Shown here piece by piece: positions 40,588-49,855 of a stretch of DNA of 64,000 nucleotides. The stretch is from Synergistaceae bacterium (GTDB lineage Bacteria > Synergistota > Synergistia > Synergistales > Thermovirgaceae). How positions within the stretch are numbered: position 1 is the stretch's first letter; each line of letters begins with the position of its first letter. The translations under genes and the position numbers were made by a program. Location of the stretch: NCBI GenBank assembly GCA_012729145.1, contig JAAYDT010000081.1, forward strand, positions 36,006 through 100,005. Direction: 5' to 3'. Below the pieces are notes generated by a model. The model was given only the letters and a program-made list of their open reading frames with translations, searched no databases and was not told the origin of the DNA.

Positions 40588-42870
40588 CTATGTGGTGGTC
40601 CGGCCGCCCCAGTGTACGGAAGCCACTGCCGCCTGACCCACGGAGATGCATTCGTCGTTGGGAGACAGGGCATGATGGATGAGGGGCCTTAGTCCCCTCC
40701 TTTCAAGAAGGGGGATCGCCAGGCTGAGCAGCCTTCTGTTCTGCCAAACCCCACCGGAAAGGACCGTTTCCCTGACTCCCGTTCTCCTGGAGATCTCAAG
40801 GGCGATATCAGAGATAGCCTCTGCAAGGCCGAAGTGAAAAGCCGATGATGTCCTGGCGGCACCCAGACGGAGGCCTTCCAGCAGGATCCATCGAACAGCA
40901 GGCTCCCAATCGAGGATCATCTTTCCGTTCTGTTCCCTTATCCCGAAAGGGGCTGGACGGGATCCCCCCCTGGCCGAAGACTCGAGCTCCATGGCAGCCT
41001 GACCCTCGTAAGAGATGACATCCCTTATCCCCAGTACGGCCGCGACCGCATCGAACAGCCTTCCGCAGGAGGATGTGACCGGAGCCTTATCCAGGGTTGA
41101 AAGAATGCTGCCGAAAAGGTGGCTGTGGGTGGGCCATATCTCTCCTGCAAGTCTTTCAGCATCACCTGGGCCCAGGGCTTTCTCCATAAGGGCCAGGGCA
41201 AAACGCCAAGGTTCGAGGACTGCCCTGTCGCCGCCTGGAAGGGGCGCCTCCCTGAAGTGACCCACCCGGGTGAACGAACTTATGTCGCCGAGAAGGAACT
41301 CTCCCCCCCAGATATTCCTGTCGCTTCCCAGTCCCGTCCCGTCCAAAATGATCCCCAGAACCGTTCCTTCGTGCCCGTTCTCGACAAGACATGCCGCCAT
41401 GTGTGCGTGATGGTGCTGGACCAGGAGGGTGTCCTCCGGTTTTCCCATCACTTTTTGGGCGATGTCGGTACATGCGTAGGAGGGGTGCAGGTCCGCGGCC
41501 AAAAGGTTGGGTCTCAGTCCGAAAAGCCTGATAAAATGCCTCAGGGCCTTCTCATAGTAGACGGCTGTATCGAGCTGCTTCAGGTCTCCGATGTATTGTC
41601 CCGGGAGTATGGTCCTCCCCCTGCCAAGAGAAAAGGTGGATCTCATCTCCGCTCCGGCCGCCAGGACCCTGGGCATATCCCTTCGGACCATTATCGGGTG
41701 GGGAACGTAACCGCGCCCACGACGGACCAGGATGGTCCTCTTCCCGGAAGGCGCGATCACCGTATCGTCTATCTTCATGATAATTGGCCTGTCGTGAACA
41801 AGGAAGAGGTCCGCGATACCCTTCAGCTTTTCAATGACCTCTCCGTTCTCCGAGATAAGGGGCTCGTCGCTCAGATTGGCGCTGGTCATTACCAGAAGCG
41901 GGATCTCCTCCATAATAAGGTGGTGGATGGGAGTATAGGGAAGCATGATCCCGAGGGAGTTCTGGTAAGGTGCCACGTGGTCCGATACCCCCGAAAGCGA
42001 TCTGCGGGGGCAGATGACGATGGGCCGCCTTGGGGAGTTGAGGATCTGCCTTGAGAAGTGGGAGAGTTTCACGATACTTTCAGCTGCTTTCTCATTCCTT
42101 GCCATCAGAGCAAAGGGTTTGGCCGGTCTCTTCTTCCTCTTTCTAAGTTCAAGGACCGGAAGATCTTGGGGGAGACACGCAATGTGAAAGCCCCCGAGCC
42201 CCTTTAGTGCGACGATGCCTCCCGATGTCAGGGACCTTATCGCTTCAAGAAGCGCTTCTTCTCCTTGTGCCAACAGGGAGCCTTCACAGGAGGCAAGGGA
42301 AAGACAGGGGCCGCACTTTTCACAAGCAACAGGCTGGGCGTGGAAGCGGCGATCGTCCGGGTCGGAGTATTCAAGGCTACACTCTCCGCAGAGAGGGAAA
42401 CCGGACATGGAAGTAAGGGGCCTGTCATAGGGGAGGCCCTCGATGATCGTGAACCTGGGGCCACAGTTTGTGCAGTTGATGAAGGGATAACGGAATCTCC
42501 TGTTCCCAGGGTCCCGCAACTCCGCAAGACAGTCGCTGCAGGTTGCAATGTCCGGAGGTATGAGGGCATATTCCCCTCCCGAACCGTGACTGTCGAGGAT
42601 CTCAAAGGGCCTTTTCCGGATGTCGTCGATCCTTTCGTCGAGAACGATCGTGATTGACTGAATGTGGCCCAGGGTGGGACAATCCGTCTGCAGGCGTTCT
42701 ATGTAGGAATCGATCCCTTCGGGGTCTCCATACAGGTCAATTACGACACCGGCTGTTGTGTTCCTTACGGAACCCCCAAGACCGATCTCGCCTGAAAGCC
42801 TGCTGCAGAAGGGGCGGAACCCGATCCCCTGGACCACTCCGGTTACTTGAAGTCTGACATGTCTTATCAA
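40588..42870 (-). CDS. hypF: Carbamoyltransferase HypF ([NiFe]-hydrogenase maturation)
   Basis: 760 residues. Domains in order: acylphosphatase (VTGVVQGIGFRPF, about 1-90), two zinc fingers (CSDCLAEL, CTNCGPRF, CGECSLEY, CEKCGP; about 108-190), YrdC-like (GGIVALKGLGGFHIAC, about 200-385) and the Kae1-like carbamoyltransferase domain (HHHAHMAAC, LDGTGLGSD, SGGVWQNR). It makes the CN ligands of the NiFe site with HypE. No hydrogenase or other hyp gene is in the window. Divergent from the cation ATPase. Confidence 0.95.
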   Translation of the reverse strand: MIRHVRLQVTGVVQGIGFRPFCSRLSGEIGLGGSVRNTTAGVVIDLYGDPEGIDSYIERLQTDCPTLGHIQSITIVLDERIDDIRKRPFEILDSHGSGGEYALIPPDIATCSDCLAELRDPGNRRFRYPFINCTNCGPRFTIIEGLPYDRPLTSMSGFPLCGECSLEYSDPDDRRFHAQPVACEKCGPCLSLASCEGSLLAQGEEALLEAIRSLTSGGIVALKGLGGFHIACLPQDLPVLELRKRKKRPAKPFALMARNEKAAESIVKLSHFSRQILNSPRRPIVICPRRSLSGVSDHVAPYQNSLGIMLPYTPIHHLIMEEIPLLVMTSANLSDEPLISENGEVIEKLKGIADLFLVHDRPIIMKIDDTVIAPSGKRTILVRRGRGYVPHPIMVRRDMPRVLAAGAEMRSTFSLGRGRTILPGQYIGDLKQLDTAVYYEKALRHFIRLFGLRPNLLAADLHPSYACTDIAQKVMGKPEDTLLVQHHHAHMAACLVENGHEGTVLGIILDGTGLGSDRNIWGGEFLLGDISSFTRVGHFREAPLPGGDRAVLEPWRFALALMEKALGPGDAERLAGEIWPTHSHLFGSILSTLDKAPVTSSCGRLFDAVAAVLGIRDVISYEGQAAMELESSARGGSRPAPFGIREQNGKMILDWEPAVRWILLEGLRLGAARTSSAFHFGLAEAISDIALEISRRTGVRETVLSGGVWQNRRLLSLAIPLLERRGLRPLIHHALSPNDECISVGQAAVASVHWGGRTTT

Positions 42871-42987
42871 TTCTTACCTCCGGTCTCCGGGAATTGTAAT
42901 GCCCAGCCGACAGAGGCTCAAGCCCCTGTTCCGGTGAAGGTGCCGGAAAGGCTATCCGCAACGAACAGGAAAGGAGCATTGAACCCT

Positions 42988-45540
42988 ATGGACCTGACCA
43001 AAGCCCATGCACTGGATGCCAAGGAGATCCTTGCTGCTCTTGATGTCGACCCGGAAAAAGGTCTTGACGACCTGAGAGTGGAAGAGCTTATAGAGCGGTA
43101 CGGTCCTAACCAGATCAACCCTGAAGAACCTGAACCATGGTGGAAGAACCTGCTTCGGCAGTTCATGACCCCCATGATCTATCTATTGACAGGAGCTTCC
43201 CTGATAAGCCTTGTCATGAAGGAGACCCTCGATGCTTTTGCTATCCTTGTCGTCATTCTGATCAACGGAGGTATCGGTTTCGTAACCGAGTTCAGGGCGG
43301 AAAAGGCTCTTATGGCTCTAAAGGCGATGATCTCCCCCACAGCAGTCGCTCTTCGGGGAGGTGTGATCAGGACCGTAAGTGCCGCAAGTCTTGTTCCGGG
43401 TGACATCATTCTTCTTGAGGCGGGGGATGTAGTGCCAGCAGATGCCCGTGTTTTTGAACAGTATAACCTGGGGGTCGATGAAGCCGCCCTGACGGGAGAA
43501 TCTCTCCCCGTAGACAAGACAGGAGAGATCTTGCCTGTGGGAACGGAACTTGCCGACAGGAAGAACTGTCTCTTCTCGGGAACCGCAGTGGTGAGAGGTT
43601 CGGGGAGGGCGGTGGTCTTCGGGACCGGAATGGGGACCGAGATAGGCAGGATCAGTTCCATGCTCTCTACGGTAAGCAAGTCGGCCACTCCTCTGGAAGA
43701 ACGCCTGGCAAGACTTAGTGGCCTCCTGATAAGAATGGTCATAGGCATAGCGATCCTGGTGACCGGCCTCGGGGTCCTCCAGGGCAGGGGGATCGTACGT
43801 ATGATCGAGACGGGAATAGCCCTGGCGGTCGCGGCCGTGCCGGAGGGGCTCCCTTTCGTAGCCACAATGACCCTCGCCATCGGTGTGCACAGGATGGCGA
43901 AGAGAAACGCCCTCGTCAGGAACCTGGCATCGGTGGAGACTCTGGGTTCAACTACTGTGATCTGCACCGACAAGACCGGGACCCTCACGATGAACGACAT
44001 GGCCGTGAGGTCCATGGTCCCTGCCCACCCGGAGTGTGAGGATCTGCTCCTGAGGGTTTCCGTCCTTTGCAACAAGGCCCACCTCGAAGAGGATTCCCAG
44101 GTTGGAGATCCCATGGAGGTGGCTCTGCTCAGATCCGCTCTCTCTAGAGGTATTGACATAGGCGCTACGAGGAGAGCGACACCCATTATCGGGGAGGAGC
44201 CCTTTGATTCCCAGACCATGAGAATGATCACATGGCACAGGGATGGGGTCGCGGCCAAGGGAGCCCCGGAAAGGATACTCCAGATGTGCAGGAAGGTCTG
44301 GTCAAAAAACGGGCTTGTCACCTTCAGTGAAGAGTACAGGAGAGAGTGGATGGAAAGGATCGAGGCTATGGCGGCACAGGGAATGAGGACCCTGGCTTTC
44401 GCCTGGGGGGATGATGAGGGGGATCTTTCCTTCCTGGGAGTTGCCGGGATCTTCGATCCGCCCAGACCTGAGGTTAGAGATTCGGTAAGGTCCTGTATCG
44501 ATGCAGGCATCCATGTAATCATGGTAACGGGGGACCATCTCGTCACTGCCAGGTCCATCGCTGCTGAAGTCGGAATACTTGGTCAAGGGGGGAGCAAGGC
44601 CCTTTCCGGTTCTGAACTGGCTGAGATGGAGGAGGGAGCGATCGCTTCACAGGCAAGAGAGATCGCCGTCGTTGCAAGGGTGGCCCCGGAGCACAAGCTC
44701 AGGATAGTTAGATCGCTCCAGGCCTCCGGTGAGGTAGTCGCAATGACGGGTGACGGCGTCAACGACGCGGTGGCTCTCAAACAGGCCGATGTCGGGATAG
44801 CCATGGGTATCCAGGGGACCGAGGTCAGCAAGGAGGCCTCCGATATAATCCTGCAGGATGACCGTTTCTCAACTATAGTGACGGCCATCGGAGAGGGAAG
44901 GAAGATCTTCGACAACATAAGGAAATCAGTGCTCTTCCTTCTGTGTTGCAATCTGAGCGAGGTGATCACCGTCCTGGGTGGTATTGCACTGGGCCTCCCG
45001 TCTATCCTTCTCCCTCTCCAGATACTATGGATCAACCTTGTTACAGACGTGGCCCCGGCTCTCGCCCTTGCCCTGGATCCTGCAGAACCGGACGTAATGA
45101 GCAGACCTCCCAAGAAAAGACAGGAGGATATCCTCACAAGGTGGCATATGGCTAACATCGTCTTTTACGGTCTTGTAATATCTCTGGGGGTCTTTGCGGC
45201 CTACGCTTTCTCCGTTCGCCTTCATCCCGGTGATCCTGCCCGGGCTACGGAAATATGCTTCCATACCCTGGTCTTCGCGCAGCTCTTCTTTGTCTTCAAT
45301 GTAAGGAACCGATCACTGCTGGGCGATCCGGGGCAGATTTTTGCAAATCCCTGGCTTCTGGCGGGTGTCGGTTTTTCCGCTCTCCTTCAGTTCAATATCA
45401 GTCACGTTCCCATAATGCAGGAAGTGCTGGATATCGTTCCTCTTTCGGTCACAGAGTGGGGTATCGTTATTGCCAGCGCACTTCTCCCTACCCTGGTCGC
45501 ACAGGCGAGAAAAGTTCTCCGGAACGGAATGGTGGGATGA
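42988..45540 (+). CDS. P-type cation-transporting ATPase, P2A (Ca2+/Mn2+-like)
   Basis: 850 residues from ATG 42988. An N-terminal cation ATPase domain is followed by M1-M2, the TGES actuator motif (ALTGESLPVDK), M4 with VPEGLPF, the phosphorylation motif CTDKTGTLT (about residue 327), MTGDGVNDAVALKQADVGIAMG, and C-terminal membrane helices. PEGL in M4, NLSE in M5 and NLVTD in M6 provide site-II calcium ligands as in PMR1/SERCA pumps, so Ca2+ or Mn2+ export is likely. Na+ or K+ pumping cannot be excluded. Overlaps nothing; mnmA follows by seven bases. Confidence 0.87.
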   Translation: MDLTKAHALDAKEILAALDVDPEKGLDDLRVEELIERYGPNQINPEEPEPWWKNLLRQFMTPMIYLLTGASLISLVMKETLDAFAILVVILINGGIGFVTEFRAEKALMALKAMISPTAVALRGGVIRTVSAASLVPGDIILLEAGDVVPADARVFEQYNLGVDEAALTGESLPVDKTGEILPVGTELADRKNCLFSGTAVVRGSGRAVVFGTGMGTEIGRISSMLSTVSKSATPLEERLARLSGLLIRMVIGIAILVTGLGVLQGRGIVRMIETGIALAVAAVPEGLPFVATMTLAIGVHRMAKRNALVRNLASVETLGSTTVICTDKTGTLTMNDMAVRSMVPAHPECEDLLLRVSVLCNKAHLEEDSQVGDPMEVALLRSALSRGIDIGATRRATPIIGEEPFDSQTMRMITWHRDGVAAKGAPERILQMCRKVWSKNGLVTFSEEYRREWMERIEAMAAQGMRTLAFAWGDDEGDLSFLGVAGIFDPPRPEVRDSVRSCIDAGIHVIMVTGDHLVTARSIAAEVGILGQGGSKALSGSELAEMEEGAIASQAREIAVVARVAPEHKLRIVRSLQASGEVVAMTGDGVNDAVALKQADVGIAMGIQGTEVSKEASDIILQDDRFSTIVTAIGEGRKIFDNIRKSVLFLLCCNLSEVITVLGGIALGLPSILLPLQILWINLVTDVAPALALALDPAEPDVMSRPPKKRQEDILTRWHMANIVFYGLVISLGVFAAYAFSVRLHPGDPARATEICFHTLVFAQLFFVFNVRNRSLLGDPGQIFANPWLLAGVGFSALLQFNISHVPIMQEVLDIVPLSVTEWGIVIASALLPTLVAQARKVLRNGMVG

Positions 45541-45547
45541 ACTGGCA

Positions 45548-46606
45548 ATGAAGGCTGTGGTGGGGATCAGCGGAGGAATGGACAGTACAGCAGCTGCGGC
45601 GATAATGCTGGACAGGGGTTTCGAAGTTATCGGGGTCCATCTTCGCTTTTTCTGTTCAGGAGAAGCAGAAAAGAGAATAGAGAGGATCGCTTCGGAACTG
45701 GGGATAAGTATCCTCTCGCTTGATGTGGAGAGCCTCTTCAACTGTAAGGTCCGGCGCCCTTTTTTCGATGATCTCAGAAAGGGGTTCACCCCCAACCCCT
45801 GCGTGATCTGCAACGAGCAGGTGAAGTTCGTCTCACTTGTGTCCGTAGCCCGGGACCTTGGAGCGGAATTGGTCGCAACAGGGCACTATGCAAGGATATC
45901 GTCAGGCCTCGACGAAGGCGCTGCCCTGTTAAGGGGTGTCGATCCCGAGAAGGACCAGAGCTACATGCTTTACAGGATACCTGTGACCATTCTGGAAAAG
46001 ACTTGTTTCCCTCTTGGCGGGATCACCAAGAGGGAAGTACGGGCGTTTTGCGAAGAACGCTTCCCGGGACTGTTCGAAGGCGTAGGCGAGAGCAAGGATA
46101 TATGTTTCATTCCAGGAAGAAAGCTAGAAGAGACCGTCGAACTTAACGCAGGTCCATTCATCCCGGGCAGGATCGTGACAACTTCCGGAGAGGAACTGGG
46201 ATACCATAGAGGCTTGTACAGGTACACCATTGGACAGAGAAAGGGGCTATCCCTCTCCGGCGGTCCCTGGTTCGTGGTGGAAAAGAGGATGTCTCTCAAT
46301 GAACTTGTGGTAGGAAGACAGGGGGATCTCGTGGTTGAAGAGGTTTTTTGCAGCGACCCCGTATGGCACGTGGAACCCGTTGCGGGAGAAAGGCTCAATG
46401 GATGTCAACGTTACCGGTGCAGACCATATCCCTGTATTCTGGAGCAGGTAGACGACCGATCCTTTTCCTGTCGTTTTACTGAAGGAGTGAGCGGGGTAGC
46501 CCCAGGGCAGTCCCTCGTGCTTTATTATAATGACAGGGTATACGGTGGTGGTATCATTGAGAGAGCGGAGAAAGGGGGGCCACCAGGCCATGAAGACCAT
46601 CGATAA
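45548..46606 (+). CDS. mnmA: tRNA-specific 2-thiouridylase MnmA
   Basis: 352 residues from ATG 45548 (ribosome binding site weak). PP-loop GISGGMDSTAAAA, catalytic cysteines in TPNPCVICN and ESKDICFIPG, then the GYHRGLYRYTIGQRKGL domain. It inserts sulfur at U34 of Lys, Glu and Gln tRNAs. Its last 17 bases overlap the Lon-like gene. The central region is shorter than in E. coli MnmA, but both cysteines are kept. Confidence 0.93.
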   Translation: MKAVVGISGGMDSTAAAAIMLDRGFEVIGVHLRFFCSGEAEKRIERIASELGISILSLDVESLFNCKVRRPFFDDLRKGFTPNPCVICNEQVKFVSLVSVARDLGAELVATGHYARISSGLDEGAALLRGVDPEKDQSYMLYRIPVTILEKTCFPLGGITKREVRAFCEERFPGLFEGVGESKDICFIPGRKLEETVELNAGPFIPGRIVTTSGEELGYHRGLYRYTIGQRKGLSLSGGPWFVVEKRMSLNELVVGRQGDLVVEEVFCSDPVWHVEPVAGERLNGCQRYRCRPYPCILEQVDDRSFSCRFTEGVSGVAPGQSLVLYYNDRVYGGGIIERAEKGGPPGHEDHR

Positions 46607-49166
46607 TCTCTTGCCGGCGGAGCATCTTAGAAAGAGGACCGATCCGGGATCACTGGGTTTTGAGACGACCCTTGATGTCCCCTGCCTGGAAGACCTGATC
46701 GGCCAGGAGAGAGCAGTGCAGGCAATGACCTTCGGAATGGGGATCAAGAACAGAGGTTATAACATTTTCGTCGTCGGAGACCATGGTAGCGGCCGAACAA
46801 CCTATTCCCTGGAGAGGTTACAGGACCAGGCCGATTCCGAGCCGGCCCCCAGGGACTACATCTATGCCTTCAACTTCAGTAACCCCGAAGAGCCACTTGC
46901 CATAGATCTTCCTACTGGCCAGGCCAAAGAACTGGCCTCACACCTGGAAGAACTGGTTGAAGAGCTCAAGAGCACTCTCAGCAAGGCCTTCGAGAACAGC
47001 CAGTATGAAGATGCAAAGGCTCAGCTGGTGAAGGATTTCCAGGAGCAGGTGAACCGCATCATGGAGGAGCTGAGATCCTGGGCGAAAGAGAAGGGGTTCG
47101 TTATCAAGAGGACTCCCCAGGGTTTCGTGAATATCCCCATGATCCTGAAGGGACAGGAGAAATCCGATGAAGGTGGCAAGGTCAAAGAGTCTGAGGAGAG
47201 CGTAGCCCAGGAGCAGGAGACTGAGCCCGATCCCTCTTCTTCCGAAGCTCCGTCGAACGGCAGGGAAGAGATGAAGGAGATGATGCAGGAGGACTTCGAG
47301 TCTCTTTCGGAGGACCAGAAAAAGGCCTTGCAGGAGATCTCCGAGGAAATATCCCAAAGGACCCTTGAAGTTCTCAGGAAGATCAGGGATCTTGAGAAAT
47401 CCTTGAAGGAGAGGATCAAGGAACTCGAATCGGAGATTTCTCGAGCCGCCATTGCCCCCTACCTTCAGGAGACCAGAGAAAAGTTCGGCAGAGAAGGCAA
47501 GATAGGGGAGTGGGTTGACGCCCTTTCCGAGGACATTATCTCCAATTTCAACATGTTCATAGCCGCTGCAAGGGATGAAGGCGCCGATGTGGATTTTTCC
47601 AGGTACCTGGTCAACATTTTCGTGACCAACGATCCCGAAGGAGGGGCTCCAGTAGTCTGGGAGACCAACCCCACCTACTACAATCTTTGCGGCAAGGTCG
47701 AGTACGAGAGCCGGCAGGGCATGCTGACCACCGACTTCCGAAAGATCATCTCCGGGGTCATCCACAGGGCCAACGGTGGCTATCTTGTCCTGCAGGCCGA
47801 AGAGATCCTGCGGAACTTCATGTCCTGGGATGCCCTCAAGAGAGTCCTCAGAACAGGAGAACTGGTGATAGAGAACCTGGGGGAACAGCTGGGAGTGATA
47901 CCCGTCTCCTCCCTGAGACCGGAAGCCATACCTGTCGATCTCAAGGTTGTCATGATAGGGACGAGATACCTCTATCATCTTCTCCTGATATACGACCCCG
48001 AGTTCCAGAAGCTTTTCAAGATCAAGGCAGATTTCGACACCGATATGCCGAGGGATCCTGAGACCGAAAAACAGATGGCCTGTTTCGTCGCGGGCTACGC
48101 CAAGAAGGAAGATCTCCTTCCCTTTTCTTCCGATGCGGTGGCGGAGTTGATTGAGTGGTCCGCCCGGCTTTCGGGGGACAGCGAAAGGATGTCCACCCAG
48201 TTCAACAGGATCGCAGAGCTTGTCGTCGAGTCTTCCGCATGGGCTTCCCAGGCAAAGCTGGATGTAGCAGGAGCCGGACAGGTCCGGAGGGCCCTGAAGG
48301 AGAAGATCTTCAGGACGAACCTCGTGGAGGAGAAGATCAGGAGGGCCTTTGAGCAGGATTCGATCAGGATACTGACCGAGGGAGAAGTGGTAGGACAGAT
48401 CAACGGCCTCACCGTTGTGGACATGAGAGACCACATGTTCGGACATCCTGTGAGGATCACTGCCAACGTCTACATGGGTGCCGAGGGTATAGTCAACATC
48501 GAAAGGGAGGTCAAGATGACAGGCCCGATCCACAACAAGGGCCTTATGATCCTTGGCAGCTACCTGGGAAGGATGTTTGCCAGGGATTTCCCCCTCTCCC
48601 TTACGGCCAGGATCACCTTTGAGCAAACCTACGGGGGAATAGAGGGGGATAGTGCCTCTTCGACGGAACTATACTGCATCCTTTCAGCCCTTGCGGATCT
48701 TCCCCTTAAGCAGGGTGTGGCCGTCACCGGTTCGGTCGACCAGCATGGGAACATACAGCCCATTGGAGGCGTCAACGAGAAGATAGAAGGTTTCTTTGAA
48801 TACTGTCGTTTGAGGGGACTTACGGGGGACCAGGGGGTCATTATCCCGAAACAGAACGTAAGGAACCTGATGCTCGTTCACGATGTATCCGATGCTGTAA
48901 AGGCGGGGAAGTTCAACATATGGGCCATTTCTTCCATTGATGAGGGTCTTCTGATCCTTACGGGGACAGAGCCCGGAAAGATGGCAGAGAAGGGTGGATA
49001 CACCCCGGGAAGCATCTATTCCAGGGTCTACACCAAACTTAAGGGTTGGTACGAGAAAGCCTCGAAACAGAAGAACAACTCGAAGGCCGGGAAGAGAAAG
49101 CCCGAAGAGGATCACGATGATCAGAGCGAAGATGACGATGAACACGGCGGCGGGACCGGGGAATGA
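46590..49166 (+). CDS. Lon-family protease of the AAA_32/Lon_C type
   Basis: 858 residues from ATG 46590. The start (LLPAEHLRKRTDP) and GQERAVQAM match the AAA_32 proteases. The P-loop reads VGDHGSGRTT, with Arg69 where Lys is usual. An insertion at about 195-300 is highly charged and probably coiled-coil. The C-terminal S16 domain has the catalytic serine in EGDSASSTEL and the lysine in GGVNEKIEGFFEYC. The C-terminal tail is charged. In this class ATP dependence is doubtful. Role: probably cytosolic protein quality control. Confidence 0.88.
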   Translation: MKTIDNLLPAEHLRKRTDPGSLGFETTLDVPCLEDLIGQERAVQAMTFGMGIKNRGYNIFVVGDHGSGRTTYSLERLQDQADSEPAPRDYIYAFNFSNPEEPLAIDLPTGQAKELASHLEELVEELKSTLSKAFENSQYEDAKAQLVKDFQEQVNRIMEELRSWAKEKGFVIKRTPQGFVNIPMILKGQEKSDEGGKVKESEESVAQEQETEPDPSSSEAPSNGREEMKEMMQEDFESLSEDQKKALQEISEEISQRTLEVLRKIRDLEKSLKERIKELESEISRAAIAPYLQETREKFGREGKIGEWVDALSEDIISNFNMFIAAARDEGADVDFSRYLVNIFVTNDPEGGAPVVWETNPTYYNLCGKVEYESRQGMLTTDFRKIISGVIHRANGGYLVLQAEEILRNFMSWDALKRVLRTGELVIENLGEQLGVIPVSSLRPEAIPVDLKVVMIGTRYLYHLLLIYDPEFQKLFKIKADFDTDMPRDPETEKQMACFVAGYAKKEDLLPFSSDAVAELIEWSARLSGDSERMSTQFNRIAELVVESSAWASQAKLDVAGAGQVRRALKEKIFRTNLVEEKIRRAFEQDSIRILTEGEVVGQINGLTVVDMRDHMFGHPVRITANVYMGAEGIVNIEREVKMTGPIHNKGLMILGSYLGRMFARDFPLSLTARITFEQTYGGIEGDSASSTELYCILSALADLPLKQGVAVTGSVDQHGNIQPIGGVNEKIEGFFEYCRLRGLTGDQGVIIPKQNVRNLMLVHDVSDAVKAGKFNIWAISSIDEGLLILTGTEPGKMAEKGGYTPGSIYSRVYTKLKGWYEKASKQKNNSKAGKRKPEEDHDDQSEDDDEHGGGTGE

Positions 49167-49855
49167 GGGTTTTCGCCAGGCCTACAGGGACCATTGTCAG
49201 GTCCTGCCTTGACGACCTGGAGATGACCTGGAGACAGGGGGAGAGAGTTCACCCCCCCTGCTCGGACGAACCCCTCGACGGACTTGTCCTCACCATACTC
49301 TCACAGAACACCAATGACCGGAACCGGGACAGGGCCTTCGCTTCCCTGAAGGCCCGATTCCCCTCGTGGGGGGAGGTCGCCGCTGCTCCGTTGCAGGATA
49401 TTGCCGACACGATCAGGTCCGGAGGAATAGCCAACATCAAGGCCCAGAGGATCCTTCAGGTACTGGAAAGGGTCCGTTCCAGCTTCGGTACCTATTCCCT
49501 GCAGGCCATGCATGAATGGGAGACGGGAAGGATCCGTGAATTCCTTGCGGGTACTCCCGGGGTGGGCGCAAAGACCATCGCCTGCGTCCTGCTCTTCGAT
49601 CTGGGCCGGCCGGCCTTCCCGGTTGACACTCATGTGGCAAGGGTATCAAGAAGGCTGGGTTGGGCCGATGCCTCCATGGTCCCCGAAGTGATACAGGATC
49701 TCATGGAGGAGATTGTTCCCCCAAGACGTTACCTTGAGGCCCACCTGAACATGATCACCCACGGAAGAAATCTATGTACCGCGAGGAAGGCCCTCTGCAA
49801 CGAATGCCCCCTGAGTGACCGTTGTCCCTTCCCGGAAGGAAGGTCGGCGATCTGA
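49163..49855 (+). CDS. nth: Endonuclease III-like DNA glycosylase/AP lyase
   Basis: 230 residues. LVLTILSQNTNDRNRDRAF, the helix-hairpin-helix GTPGVGAKTIACVLLFD with the catalytic Lys, VDTHVARVSRRLG with the catalytic Asp, and a C-terminal [4Fe-4S] loop CTARKALCNECPLSDRC (C-x6-C-x2-C-x5-C). It removes oxidised pyrimidines. The sequence is closer to the archaeal or HP-type subfamily than to E. coli Nth, so substrate range is uncertain. It overlaps its neighbours by four bases and one base. Confidence 0.88.
   Translation: MRVFARPTGTIVRSCLDDLEMTWRQGERVHPPCSDEPLDGLVLTILSQNTNDRNRDRAFASLKARFPSWGEVAAAPLQDIADTIRSGGIANIKAQRILQVLERVRSSFGTYSLQAMHEWETGRIREFLAGTPGVGAKTIACVLLFDLGRPAFPVDTHVARVSRRLGWADASMVPEVIQDLMEEIVPPRRYLEAHLNMITHGRNLCTARKALCNECPLSDRCPFPEGRSAI

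Noticed and set aside
43179..44558. 459-codon open frame opposite the cation ATPase
   Set aside because: Covers the conserved ATPase core on the plus strand; Ser/Arg/Thr-rich shadow without motifs.
46938..48626. 562-codon open frame opposite the Lon-like gene
   Set aside because: Mirror of a strongly biased coding frame; composition (runs of Leu, His, Gly) is that of an antisense artefact.
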